From NCBI GenBank assembly GCA_030407085.1, contig CM059582.1:2790001-2854000 (forward strand): 64,000 bases of DNA, given 5' to 3'. The stretch is from Trichopria drosophilae (Eukaryota; Arthropoda; Insecta; Hymenoptera; Diapriidae). Positions within the stretch are counted from its first letter, which is position 1; each line of letters starts with the position of its first letter. Of this stretch, positions 26,071 through 36,550 are shown piece by piece. Position numbers and translations under genes: made by a program. The notes below the pieces were generated by a model that saw only the letters and a program-made list of their open reading frames with translations, was not told the DNA's origin and ran no database searches.

Positions 26071-26439
26071 CTTTGTCGTACTGTTGCCGACGTGATTAGA
26101 GGAAAGTTCGGCAACAATCCCACAAACGAGCAAGAACCTTGTGTTTCTCCAATTTAGCTACGTTTTCCAGTGAAATCTGTGTTTCGGAGTGCAACCATTT
26201 TTGTGGGTTTATGCAATGGATACATTACAGTTTTCAAGATTTTTCTAGAATCAGTTAATGTGTGTTTGGAATACTTTGTTTTACACTGAAGATGGTCGTA
26301 TTCGACTACTTTTTTATTGCCTTTAGTGTTTTATTCTTGTAAATTAAGGTTTTAACTGAACTGGACACTGCACCCCACTATTGGATTGCTTTCAGTCTAT
26401 TAACCTCCTTTTTTGTTACAGTGCAGTGTCGAATTCAAC

Positions 26440-26642
26440 TTATTTAAGGCCGGGGAACAAAGTTCCGAAAATCAGCACACCAAAATTTCGATATAGCATG
26501 GCTCCAGCGTGTTTTTCTTCACTTTGTCATTGAAAACTTGGCAAAAAGAAAGCAAATTAAAATACCTTGGACTCACTCAATATCGAAATTTTACCCTTTC
26601 GGGTTTTTGATTTTCGGAATTTTGTTCCCCGGCCTTATTTAA
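26440..26642. mobile_element. MITE with 8-bp target-site duplication (GGCCGGGGAACAAA ends)
   Basis: The element at 26448-26634 (187 bp) is flanked by TTATTTAA on both sides (26440-26447 and 26635-26642). Its ends are inverted repeats, GGCCGGGGAACAAAGTTCCG on the left and the same with AATTCCG on the right, continuing GAAAATC. A second paired block AAATTTCGATA lies further in. An 8-bp duplication fits hAT, P or Merlin-type transposition; the superfamily is not decided. There is no ORF. Confidence 0.7.
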
Positions 26643-27254
26643 CTGCTTTGAAAAATATTTAGTAACGCAATGGTACTTAATGTTTTTATTAGAGCAATTA
26701 ATAGCAATAAACACTACCATATCATCATAACTTCCCTATAGGTATTCTTTTTTTTTTAGTTTCGTTTGTTACATTCAATTCACTAATTATTTTCTTTGTT
26801 TTTAGCATGAAACACTGACCACTAGAGACTGAAGAAATTTATTTTACATCGACGATGAAGCTTCGGAAACATTATGGCTAACAATTAGTAATTCATTTAT
26901 AGCAAGCGCAATACACATTTTTTTTAATTATATCAAGAGGATTCGCCTAATGCCAAGAAACTTGTTAATAACTAAATACATGGATACATCTTGTTGATTT
27001 TCTTACAAATTTTTTGTAAACTCACAATAGCTCGAAATGTAATCAAATAGATTAATTTCTAATGGCTAAACACAGGACAGGGCATATTATTCTACTCGGA
27101 ATCGATAGAATATCCCACTGTCGAAAAATGAACGCTAATGCTGGAAGTTTGTTGGAAACTGCAATTCTACTAATTTGATAATTTCATGTTTTGAAATTTT
27201 ACGGAAAACTGAAGTTTTTCGGGATTAAAACCGATCAACTTCACGTTTCGTAGG
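26643..27254. other. AT-rich intergenic DNA
   Basis: Nothing recognised between the MITE and the Penelope-like insertion. Confidence 0.4.
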
Positions 27255-27270
27255 AATTGTAATTACTATT

Positions 27271-27471
27271 ATAAAAATATTAATAAGGGTTCGGCTTTGT
27301 CCTACAAAGTTGGTTGCTGTTGATTTTCCTCGACGTTTCGAACGACTTGCGTTCATTTTCAAGAGGTCACAGTAACCTCTTGAAAATGAACGCAAGTCGT
27401 TCGAAACGTCGAGGAAAATCAACAGCAACCAACTTTGTAGGACAAAGCCGAACCCTTATTAATATTTTTAT
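27271..27471. repeat. 97-bp inverted repeat with 7-bp loop (head-to-head pLTRs)
   Basis: Arms 27271-27367 and 27375-27471 appear perfectly complementary around a centre at 27371. Both start AAGAGGT/ACCTCTT at the loop and end at ...AATATTTTTAT. The two arms encode identical peptide shadows on opposite strands. Confidence 0.9.
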
Positions 27472-27511
27472 TATATATAACTTCTACATAAAAACACCGT
27501 GTAATTATAAT
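27369..27511 (+). repeat. Penelope pseudo-LTR, direct copy 1
   Basis: A 143-bp sequence repeated 512 bp downstream (27881-28023) with a single visible mismatch. It contains GAACGCAAGTCGTTCGAAACG, a short stem-loop followed by CGAAACGTC that resembles the conserved core seen in pLTRs. Confidence 0.85.
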
Positions 27512-27887
27512 GAGCCCTGGGCGAGAATGGGCCAATCACTACCTGGCTATGGAAAATAGGAGATACAGAAACCATTTCTTCGAACTTAGGAAAATAGAAA
27601 AGAGTATTATTCGAACCATGCTTACCAAACAATTTTTAATTAAAATGAGATACCTGGATATTATCCCAAACCATATAAAAAATAGTACAAAACACGTAAA
27701 ACACATAACGATCCATAGTAGAACAGCAGAGAAGAACTTATCCAGATGCATACAGAATTTTCAAAAGAAGCTATTGAATATAGAAATCAGAGACATACAC
27801 ACGCACCTTCAATATTTAGTAACAGAGAAACAGAAATATATTCAAAATATACAAGATTTAGAGAGTATCAGGACAATACAACAGTAA
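27510..27887 (+). pseudogene. Truncated Penelope-like ORF (N-terminal segment, 125 aa)
   Basis: The frame begins ATGAGCCCTGGG and ends with a stop inside the downstream pLTR. The translation is rich in basic and hydrophobic residues in a coiled-coil-like spacing (LRKIEKSIIRTMLTKQFLIK, then MRYLDIIPNHIKN). The pattern FL.K.....IP..I resembles the region N-terminal of the reverse transcriptase in Penelope-like proteins. The RT palm motifs and the GIY-YIG endonuclease are missing because the body stops after 369 bp. Assignment depends mostly on the flanking pLTR structure; sequence similarity by eye is modest. Confidence 0.5.
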
Positions 27888-28023
27888 CCTCTTGAAAATG
27901 AACGCAAGTCGTTCGAAACGTCGAGGAAAATCAACAGCAACCAACTTTGTAGGACAAAGCCGAACCCTTATTAATATTTTTATTATATATAACTTCTACA
28001 TAAAAACACCGTGTAATTGTAAT
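27881..28023 (+). repeat. Penelope pseudo-LTR, direct copy 2
   Basis: Second direct copy of 27369-27511. The element proper ends at 28014 (CACCGTGT), where the 16-bp target duplication starts; the few further matching bases are chance. Confidence 0.85.
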
Positions 28024-28149
28024 TACTATTGTTATTGCCACGATAAATCAAATTATGCAGGAATAGATAAATTTCCAATATGGTGTTCCGCCATTAGAAA
28101 TTTATCCTTCATATTTTTATTATGTTATAACGGTAGTTTCTGTTAGATA

Positions 28150-28225
28150 AAACAAACTGTTAATAGTAATAAAAATATTGACGTTTCGGCCTGTTGTGGG
28201 TGCTTTTCAGATATTTCAAATCAAA
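28150..28225 (-). repeat. Second Penelope-pLTR-like motif, opposite strand
   Basis: On the minus strand the segment reads CTGAAAAGCACCCACAACAG, then GCCGAAACGTCAATATTTTT. This repeats the arrangement of the pLTR above (TGAAAATGAACG...CGTTCGAAACGTC, later AATATTTTTAT). It is a different, older family member without a recognisable body. Confidence 0.4.
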
Positions 28226-28229
28226 AGTA

Positions 28230-29630
28230 GTTCAGATCCCTTGAATACATAACGATTCTGATAGATGGAGCATTTGCAGTAAAACGTTAACAATTGAATT
28301 TTCAAGAAGGAGCAAAACAACAAAGAAAAATCAATATCACATTCATCAGAACTACATTACACACAGCTAGAAACTAGACAACTAAATGATATAAGAAAAT
28401 TAGAAACACTAGACTGAAGTCTAGTTTCAAATGAGCAAAAACAGACAAAGGGGGATGAAACATTTTACGTACTAACTCCGTCAAATTAAACTGAAAACGT
28501 GAAGAGTTTTGGAACAGTGAACATTTTTCAGGGAAGGTGTTGAGGGTCCTGATAACTACTAAACATTTCGGTCGATAGAACTTGTGGTAACTTGTAATTC
28601 AAAAACTACAACTTTTCGGCCTTTAACGAGGAAACACTATAACTTTGAACAATTTCCATTTTTTTAGAAATTACATGCAAAATGACCAAAATATAACTTA
28701 TTGATTCTTTATATTTTGCCTTCTAACTCATTACAACATCTACGTAGAAAATCGTAACTACCAATAAGATAGGTAATTAAATTTCCTTTGATTTTGTACA
28801 TTACAAATTCAGAAAATTGTCACTTGGCTTCTCAGAAAATTACCAGAAACACAATTTTGTTTGTGAAAGACCAATGCTCTTTTTCAAATCAAATATTTTC
28901 GTATCCCGCATTGACCGTCTTGTTTGAAATTCAATAAACTTTGGGCCTAAAATAATTATGAAAATCGCTATTAAAATGCGCCTTGTGAAACTCTGAATGA
29001 AAATGATTTTCAGTGCAACGCGCGACATGGATTGCTACCTGCCGACAATAGGTCAGCGCACACCCATTGATGTTCGGGATTGTTACTTACGTACTACTCA
29101 TCTAAAAAATATGATCGAAGCAGCAAACGACCAGTAAAGACTAGAAAACGACCTCCTAAATGCACATTTTCTAACAAAAATGTTAAGCTGATCAATTTAA
29201 TGACATACTTTATTCATACAATGCCAGATATAAATTTCACAGAAATTGTTTTACTTTTTTGAAGCTACACAAACTTTATTTTGAAACATCTTTTACGTAC
29301 AGTCGGTAGGATATAATTACCTATCTTCTTGATAGATTCGATTTTCTTCGTAGATCTAATGTTTCCGAGTTAATAAGGACGGGTGCCTTAAATCTAATAA
29401 CCAAAATCAACATTAATGCGTCATATTGTGGTCAGTTTTGCATGTAAATGAATTTCGAAAAAATGGAAATTGTTCAAAATTTAGTATAAGTTATAATGTT
29501 GCCCTATATGTCAATGGCTAAAGAGCGTTAGTTTTCTGTTTGATATCCGTGTGCTCTCCATTTTAAAGTTTTCCAATACATCAAACATCTTCCACTTCAC
29601 ATATGACATTACTCTTCTACTTTCATGTCA
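28230..29630. other. AT-rich intergenic DNA
   Basis: No gene recognised. Short ORFs near 28.84 kb (-) and 29.08 kb (+) are unsupported. Confidence 0.4.
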
Positions 29631-29640
29631 CTGGATTTTT

Positions 29641-29735
29641 TGAATTTTACTGCAGGAACTATTTTTGGGTGTATTGTTTTGAATTTGTACTGCATCGGAC
29701 TATTTTTGGCGTATTGTTTTGAAATTTTACTGCTA
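29641..29735 (+). repeat. Short tandem repeat, 39-40 bp unit
   Basis: Units start at 29641, 29680 and 29720 with TGAATTTTACTGC, TGAATTTGTACTGC and TGAAATTTTACTGC. Units 1 and 2 share ACTATTTTTGG(G)(T/C)GTATTG. The third unit is partial. Confidence 0.75.
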
Positions 29736-30550
29736 TTTTCCAGCGGACTTTCTTTTTAGTCAATATTTGTGTTTTTATTTTACATCGAAACGTGATACAT
29801 ATATACGTTGCACAAATATTATGTAACGGATTCAGTTACAACTACGCACAGTTTCATATGATCAAAGTGTTTTCAACGTCATCAGACATCGCACTTTCGG
29901 GGCATTGGATTTCTATTCATATTGTGCAGTGCCTAGAGTGCATAGAAACGATATCTCAAAATACATTGGGTTTCGCCAGAGCAACTTCTTTATCACTTAT
30001 TCATATTATTTGATTTGTTTTAAAATTTTGCTATTACTAAACTGTCAGAAAACACCCAGAAAGCATTTCAGAGGTCTCGGACTGAAACGTGTCCCGTTGC
30101 TAAGAGAAATTTTTAACCTCGTTATGATTGATTAATCGTGCGTTGATTCATTTGAATAAATTATGTAATGCGCATAAACATTTCCAATGTGGCGCTATAA
30201 TTTCGACTTTCATTAAAAGTATATGATTTTAATAATTTAAATGTAATAAATTTTTCTAGCGTGGTATAAAAAATAACGCCGAAAAGTCCACGCGCAATTT
30301 TCCTAATTATGGTATGTAATTTATTTACGCGACGTGAATCTGAAGTAAGGCCTATATTTTCTAAACCAAGGCTAATAAATGAAAGTCGATTTAATTTATG
30401 TTATAACGACTTTTATTTTTAATACGAGATGGATTATTAAATATATTCTAACGACCTCAAAACTTTGCTAGCAATTTGTTAATACTCAGGCGGAATCTGA
30501 ATTTTCTAAATCTTTCTTTGTTTTGTATTATTGTCAACGACTATTTTACC
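29736..30550. other. AT-rich intergenic DNA
   Basis: No gene recognised. Two small overlapping ORFs (73 and 76 aa) at 29.8-30.1 kb show no family signature. Confidence 0.4.
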
Positions 30551-30645
30551 GGTCAGTCTGTAAAACAACTATTGCTGTGACTCGCCCTTTGGCATTTTTG
30601 TATTATTTATATCTTGTATTCGTTTTTGTAATTGCCAATAATGAC

Positions 30646-30684
<39 letters not shown>
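30551..30684 (+). mobile_element. LINE/SINE 3-prime end with (TTA)n tail, copy 1
   Basis: Starts GGTCAGTCTG, contains GCTGTGACTCGCCC(T)TTGGCAT and ends in about 12 units of TTA (30647-30684). The copy at 34231-34351 has the same order of blocks and the same type of tail, so this is a dispersed retroelement 3-prime end with a microsatellite tail. Confidence 0.6.
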
Positions 30685-30772
30685 TTATTGTTTTGAATCG
30701 TATTTTATGGAAAAGTGCCATTTTTATTAGCGTTTTTATTTCCTAAAAATGTTTATTTTTATTTAAACGAAA

Positions 30773-30835
30773 CGGCATAACCCTGGGCCTTACTGAAAGG
30801 CTTTTTCGCCAAATAAAGGCAATGATGATATTTGC
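30773..30835 (+). mobile_element. Possible LINE 3-prime end (CCCTGGGCCTT...AATAAAGGCAATGATGAT)
   Basis: The arrangement of a short C/G-rich hairpin (GGGCCTTACTGAAAGGCTTTT) closely followed by AATAAAGGCAATGATGAT is typical of the 3-prime termini of insect non-LTR elements. No ORF is attached. Confidence 0.3.
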
Positions 30836-31049
30836 AATGAAAGGTGTCTTTGTATCTCGACCCATATATTCCTCTCGCGATAAGACCCTCCTCCCCTTCC
30901 TTTCAACGTTTATCGTGTGTAACCGGCAATGCCCCAAATTTTTTTTAATGAAAGCTTTTTTTATAAAACAGTTTTTTTATTCGACGCGCATCCTATTCTT
31001 GACGGACACGATTAGAAAGAATGAAAGCATGACCAAACACAATAAGACC

Positions 31050-31260
31050 AAAAATGATCTTCATAACTGCGACTTTGTGCATGGGAGAAAGTTTTTAATT
31101 GTATAACTCTATTTCTTTTGGCGGCACAACCTGTCCGAGTGAATTCTAAAATTAAACCCGCGGGACAAGGGCCCCGCTGAGTGTCCGGCCCAACGGCCTC
31201 CCCTCCTGCACATATACCGGTCACAATACGGTGCCTTTTTTGCACCTGCTCGTGCTTGTC
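31050..31260. other. GC-rich patch of unknown origin
   Basis: Contains ACCCGCGGGACAAGGGCCCC, GAGTGTCCGGCCCAACGG and CCTCCTGCACATATACCGG in AT-rich surroundings. The 77-aa minus-strand ORF is not recognised. It is probably an old repeat fragment. Confidence 0.25.
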
Positions 31261-34230
31261 ATTGAAAAATGTAGTAACGTGTAAGTCCTCTTCCGCTATA
31301 TAGTTATCGGTGTCGCTTACAGCACGAGATGTTTTTTCCGTTGCATATATTTAGTGGGGTGCCAGGGTCTCATTGTCGAAATACTCTTTCTTTAGTGTTT
31401 ACAAACAACTGTTTATTAGTCCCATATGTTTATTTGAAGTGCTCAAAGAAGACCTGAAGGTTCATTTTGCAATCACGAAGAAATATTTGTCAATGTGCTA
31501 TTTATGATAATTACGTTACCTTATTGAATTAATTTATATCCTTGCATATGATGGTTTTGAATTCAATTTTCTAAGACCGTTGGATGCAAGTGAAAACAAA
31601 TTATCTATCAGCGTCTATTAATTTCTATATAATATATGTAAAAGAGGCTAGTCACGTTAGTCCCCTAAGGCTTATATTATATTTATACTGGAAAATGCGA
31701 TGATCGGTTCGTAATATTGCAATATGCTTATATTTATCGTTATTGATTATGTAAATCTTTTAACCAACGGGATTTTTTATGAAGTTTCACATTTTAAGCC
31801 CCAAACCTTCATATGTTTGAAAAAGTTTATTTTTATTGAATAATTTGATTTTATTTTAAATATATTTTTTAAAGTTATCTTTCGAAGCTCAAAATGTCAT
31901 TGACTTATAAGAGGTCAAAAGTATTGTACTAAATTGTATATTTCACGCTATTCCTTCTCAATTTTGCCATGAAAAGGAACCAATAAACTCATCACAATAC
32001 AAGTATTACTGCCCTAAATCCTCAAAGACAAAAAAATGCCGAATCATCAATTTTTTTAGACACAGGTGGGAAAATTTTCAGACTATTTTTTCTAATTTCG
32101 CGTCGTATTAGGAATTGGAATTTCATTCTGATATTATTTTCTATTTTAAGGAATATTTTCCAGCTTGTGAAGGAGCTTATTTGTTATTGGATGCTTGTGT
32201 TGACGAAGTTAAAAAGTGATTCGTTTTACGAATCAAATACGCCAACGAGGCGAACGTGTATTTTTAATATAATCGTAGATGCTTATGTTATGATATAATT
32301 TTTATGATATGCGTACGCGTACAATATTTCCTTCTTTAAAAACCTTCAATGTTAGTTATAAGTTATTATACTTAAAAACTAACATTACCGAAATTGCCAA
32401 TAGTAAATAATAAATTGCCTTTTTCGATCCGACAGAAAATTTGATGGCGAATCAAGGCACTTTATTTTGAGTATATGGATTTTTCTGTTTTAGAACTTCA
32501 ATGTAGGAAGCTTTTAAACAAAAATCGATACTCAATTTAAAGCACAAAGCAGATTGATACTACCAACACATTGCAGCGTCCAAGTGGTGCCAAAGAGTCG
32601 GTATCAAATTGTACATTTTCAGGACTCTACGATACTGGATGCTTTTAAGTTCGGAAAATGAAACCTTCCAAAATTAATTTGTTTCTGAATATCATAAGAT
32701 ATACAAAATCATTAACTATGCTGTAAAGTTATTTTTATGCAATAGTTACTTAATTTTAGGGTAAGCAAGTCAGTCCCCAACTGATTTCAGGTTTGTTTAG
32801 AATGCGACGAGCACATTTTCACACGCTGTACGGTTGCATGCGCAAATTGAACAAGATATGTGGGACGTCAAAAACCGCACGTAAAATAAACAGCCATGTA
32901 TTAGTATTCACGTTACGCAGACAAATACGAAAATGCTATTTTTTAACTAACAAATGGGTAACCATAAATAACAACTTGCGTCCACATTCAAAATTTTTTT
33001 AATATTATAATAGCCATAGGTACACAAAAACAACATTAAAATAATAAGATAATATAGTAGTGCTTTTCAAAATTGATAAAATGTTTAAAGCTATATTATT
33101 CTGCTAACTTAGAAATCGATATTGAAACTATACAACGCGATATAACGCTTTTATCATTGTACTTAAATGATTTCATTCACTTCTCGTATGATATCTAAGT
33201 GTCTATCATTGGTTAGTTTGTCTAAACAGAAGCTATTTGAATGCATTTGTTCGATGGAGTTGTATGAAGTTAGTTTTGTCTGACATGTGTTGTTCCTAAT
33301 CGTACAAATCATTAGATAGAATTGTTTTCGTGCTCTGTGAATGTCAAATAATAGTTTTATTATTTTTTTTTTAAGTTGTAGTATTAGAGAAAAGAAAAAA
33401 GTTAAATAACAATTCGTAACAAGTAATGATCGTGTATGCCAACCAACAATTAAAAAGGGAATTTGATTATTTTAGTACAAATGGAAGAAAAACTTTTGCA
33501 GAAAATAGTGATCATTATTTTTCATATCCGGTATAAACAGATTTTTGATAATCAGATAAAACAAAGTTGTTGTTACCAGGACAGCATTACGTGTCAAATC
33601 TTTGAGGTATAATTCGGTATAATGCCATTTATCTAACGGGCGTTAAAAGTCGGATTACGAATCACGTCGGCGTCTAGCGGTAAGAAGAGGAACTGCATTG
33701 CGTGCATTATTTGTGTGTCATTTCTTCCGCCTGGTCTGACCCAATTTAAATAGTGATAAAATTACTCTTTTACATTTCAGGCGTTTATAACAATTTTGAT
33801 TCTTTAAAAAAAGAGTAGCAGCTTTGGAACCGATTCAAATCGCGTCAATTTTTCATGTTTTTAAATTTATTGGTTCTGATTGATCGTTTAAATGTGCAAT
33901 TTATTGTTCTATAACCTTCCATTATTGCATAGTTACTTTTTTGACAGCTTGAATATGTAGTGCCGAACCGCAAATCCGTCAACGTTGCAAACTTCTGAGA
34001 TATTGATTTAGTTCAAATATCATGAGCATAGACTATTCTAAAAAAAGTCAGTCCCCATTGATGACATTCTAATGGTTGCGTTACAAATTTGTAAATTGGG
34101 TCGCCATCTATTGATTTTCGAAGGAACTTCTATGTTTTTTATATTTGATAGCTTTCGCTTATAGGAATGGGATTTTTTCATTCCGTCATCCAAGTACAAC
34201 AAATTTACCAACCTTCATGGGAAAAATATG
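31261..34230. other. AT-rich intergenic DNA
   Basis: No gene recognised. A moderately GC-rich block lies at 33640-33740 (ACGTCGGCGTCTAGCGGTAAG). A CGCCATCTAT word is present at 34102-34111. Confidence 0.4.
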
Positions 34231-34351
34231 GGTCAGTCTGCAAAGCAGCTTCGTAAAAGCTGTGACTCGCCCCTTGGCATTGTAAAGGAATAATGTACTC
34301 TTTTTACGTGACCCATAAAGACGTTTATTATTATTATTATTATTATTATTT
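34231..34351 (+). mobile_element. LINE/SINE 3-prime end with (TTA)n tail, copy 2
   Basis: Related to 30551-30684: GGTCAGTCTGCAAAGCAGC, GCTGTGACTCGCCCCTTGG, then a (TTA)n tail at 34325-34351. It includes a small hairpin GCAGCTTCGTAAAAGCTG. Confidence 0.6.
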
Positions 34352-34673
34352 GTAACACAGTTATAGTGTTTTTTAAATATGGTAAAATTCGCGTGCAATT
34401 TAAAATAAATTTTTAGAAGGTTTTTATTACTTTTCGAAAAAAATTAATACTTTCATTGGGTGTACTTTCGAAAAGACGTTCCCGAAATCCTTAGCGGGCA
34501 TATGTTTTCTGACGTATTTTGACGTGCTGAATTCGAATATCATGATGAAAATTGGCGCAAATGCGATTATCACGGTGAAAACCACGAAAAACCCGTATAA
34601 ATAACTATTTTTTGTAGCTTTTTGCGTTCATTTGGAAAACTACAAATCTGACAAAAAATGTTTCAAACAAAAT

Positions 34674-34718
34674 CAGCTCGGCAATCAGAATCTCGTGGGT
34701 TCAATTCCCAATGCTACA
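34674..34718 (+). repeat. tRNA-like 3-prime half (T-arm/B-box)
   Basis: CAGAATCTCGTGGGTTCAATTCCCA has a paired T-stem and the GGTTCAATTCC B-box. There is no matching D-arm upstream, so this is a fragment (SINE or tRNA pseudogene). Confidence 0.4.
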
Positions 34719-34790
34719 TATCTCGGAAGCTTTTCCATCTTTTTTTTCAAAATTATAAAATATAATAAAACTCTCGACCTGTTTTATGAT

Positions 34791-35070
34791 TACAGTAGTC
34801 CCCGCCCTAAGTTATACCGCCCAAAGTTATACGTCTATCACTAGGTTATACATTTGACTTGTCCAAAGTTATACCACTCGCTTCCTTTCCTTCCCCCACG
34901 ACATTGTTTCGCTGAGCCACCCTCGCTTCACGTCAGTTACATTCAGAAGCACTCATTACATGGATATAAACAGATTGACGGAAGTGGGGATAGTAAGGGG
35001 CTATAACTTTGGATAAATTTCCGCCATTTTGAAAGAACGGACGGTATAACTTAGGATGGGGACTACTGTA
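34791..35070. mobile_element. TA-flanked pogo-like MITE, copy 1
   Basis: The element 34793-35068 (276 bp) starts CAGTAGTCCCCGCCCTAAGT and its right end is the inverted CAGTAGTCCCCATCCTAAGT, with TA on each side. Inside, AAGTTATAC recurs several times (near 34810, 34824 and 34867). TA duplication and CAGT ends are typical of pogo/Tigger-type elements. No ORF. Confidence 0.8.
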
Positions 35071-35480
35071 CATTAGGATTTTTACCATTTCATTAATTAT
35101 TGGCATTGAGAAATTTTAATTACTTAATTAGTGTCATTAAATAGTAAGGTAAACATGACATTTTTTGTTTACATCAAACATAAACGCGGACCTAGTGTCG
35201 TTAACTTCGTCATAACATATTTCAAGTAATAAAAAAGAACATAAGGATCTTTCTGTCTAATTATCTTGATGATTCTGTTTTAACGTTATCTTATTGTTTA
35301 AAAATTCTGGTTCTGAAAAGTTCGTACAACGTACATTACGACTTTTTATGCTTTATTTCAAAATTTTAAATATTGTTCTACATAGTAACCGATACATTTT
35401 TATGAATTTCTTAGATCATTGTGGCTTTTACCAGAAATGGTTAATTTGCATAATTTTGAAAAGCGTCGAGTCAATTCGTG
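35071..35480. other. AT-rich intergenic DNA
   Basis: Nothing recognised between the MITE and the CpG-rich islet. Confidence 0.4.
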
Positions 35481-35539
35481 CAATTTAGCGACGCGTGTTT
35501 TTTCCAGTAAATAAAGGAGCCCTATTTCCATTCACGATT

Positions 35540-36400
35540 CTGTGATTTCAGAGTCCTTTCTGGCACGACGGAACGCATGTCGATGTAAAATATTTTTCGC
35601 GCGATCTTCAAGTTTGCGCCCGGAGCATTAAAAATCGCTGACTCGAATTAACACCGTGACGAGCTCTCTTTCTCTCCCTTCGGTCCTTTCTCTCCGTCTG
35701 GCTCTTTCACCCCTCCTCAGCTGGTTCTCCCTATATCGTCGGTTTTTGCTCTTTCTTCGTTGTCTCTCCCTCTCTCTTTGTCTCTTTCTCTCTCCTCGGC
35801 TCTCCCTATTTGTCTCCCTCTTCGTATCGCCGTTACCGCCCTCCGGACCCCCCGACTCTGGCGGCACAGTGCCGCCACCGTGCCGCCAGTAGTAAAAGAG
35901 GCTGCAGGCAGCGCGACGGCTTTTTCCGGCCGAAGAAAACGTATGTATACGTATGTGCGTAAGTACGCACATACGCGCAATGCGACCAACGAAATCTTGG
36001 ATGCAGACGATCCTCTTTATCGCGTCGTATCACCTTGCAACTTGCGCTCGTTGCAACGCATTTTCCCCTCGACGATCGATAGTTTTACGCTTGTTTTTTT
36101 TTCTATGGGTCTCCTTTCTCGCTGCGTCGGTGCTTTCGCTCTATGCGAGCCCGCGTGCGAGTTTTGTTCTAAGTTTAGTGCGCGTGGGACGCCACGGCCG
36201 TTGGAGCCCGAGAGACTTTCGAGGGACTCATTTGTCCGAGAGGCGCCGAGAAAGAGGCACTTCTTAGTCACTAATACCATGAAAGAGAGAGAGATGAGGA
36301 GAGTAGGAGAAAGAGAGAATGGGTGGTTAGTCGATAGCACATGTTTCCCGCTGGTGTCTAGTCAATCACGTGTGGAATTGTTTGCAAAAATCACGATTTT
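35540..36400. promoter_or_regulatory. CpG- and CT-rich promoter-like islet
   Basis: It comprises a long CT-rich tract (35660-35820, GAGA on the minus strand), a GC-rich block (TGGCGGCACAGTGCCGCCAC around 35862), a perfect palindrome at 35950-35975 and a CpG-rich stretch to about 36260. Candidate donors on + are GTATGT at 35941 and GTAAGT at 35959. ORFs in several frames (up to 216 aa) are leucine/serine- or arginine-rich and mutually overlapping, as expected from composition. It may be a further promoter or first exon of the unseen downstream gene. Confidence 0.4.
35950..35975. repeat. Perfect 12-bp palindrome
   Basis: CGTATGTGCGTA, spacer AG, then TACGCACATACG. The arms are fully complementary. 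The same site contains the GTAAGT word. Confidence 0.9.
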
Positions 36401-36550
36401 TGGTCCATAAATACATTTTTAGGGGAAAAAAATTACTAGATTATCATCATCGGCAGCAATAATGAAGTAGTCATATAAATTTGTTTAGTCAGGGAGAATA
36501 TGTCGTAACACTGGTAGAACGCAGCATACAGACTCATCCGAAAGTGATAC

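Larger units (their letters stand above)
27255..28030 (+). mobile_element. Penelope-like element insertion: inverted pLTR + pLTR + truncated body + pLTR, with 16-bp TSD
   Basis: The element body is 27271-28014. It is bounded by identical 16-bp sites AATTGTAATTACTATT at 27255-27270 and 28015-28030. Inside lie an inverted terminal-repeat copy (27271-27367), a 7-bp spacer, a direct copy starting at 27369, 369 bp of body including an ORF start, and another direct copy from 27881. The mix of one inverted and two direct pseudo-LTRs, a truncated body and a variable-length TSD is the typical anatomy of Penelope-like retroelements. The RT and GIY-YIG domains are absent, so this copy is non-autonomous. 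Confidence 0.72.

Noticed and set aside
25700..26123. Arg-rich ORFs in the CpG islet
   Set aside because: They lie beyond the donor at 25671 in three overlapping frames; the sequences are driven by CG-rich composition.
27225..27428. 67-aa minus and 81-aa plus ORFs with identical N-termini
   Set aside because: Identical peptides arise from the two arms of the inverted pLTR, not from a gene.
35760..36410. 216-aa + ORF, the longest open frame in the window
   Set aside because: It runs through the CT-rich tract and CpG block, begins with a Leu/Ser repeat, and overlaps equally long frames on both strands. No domain is visible.
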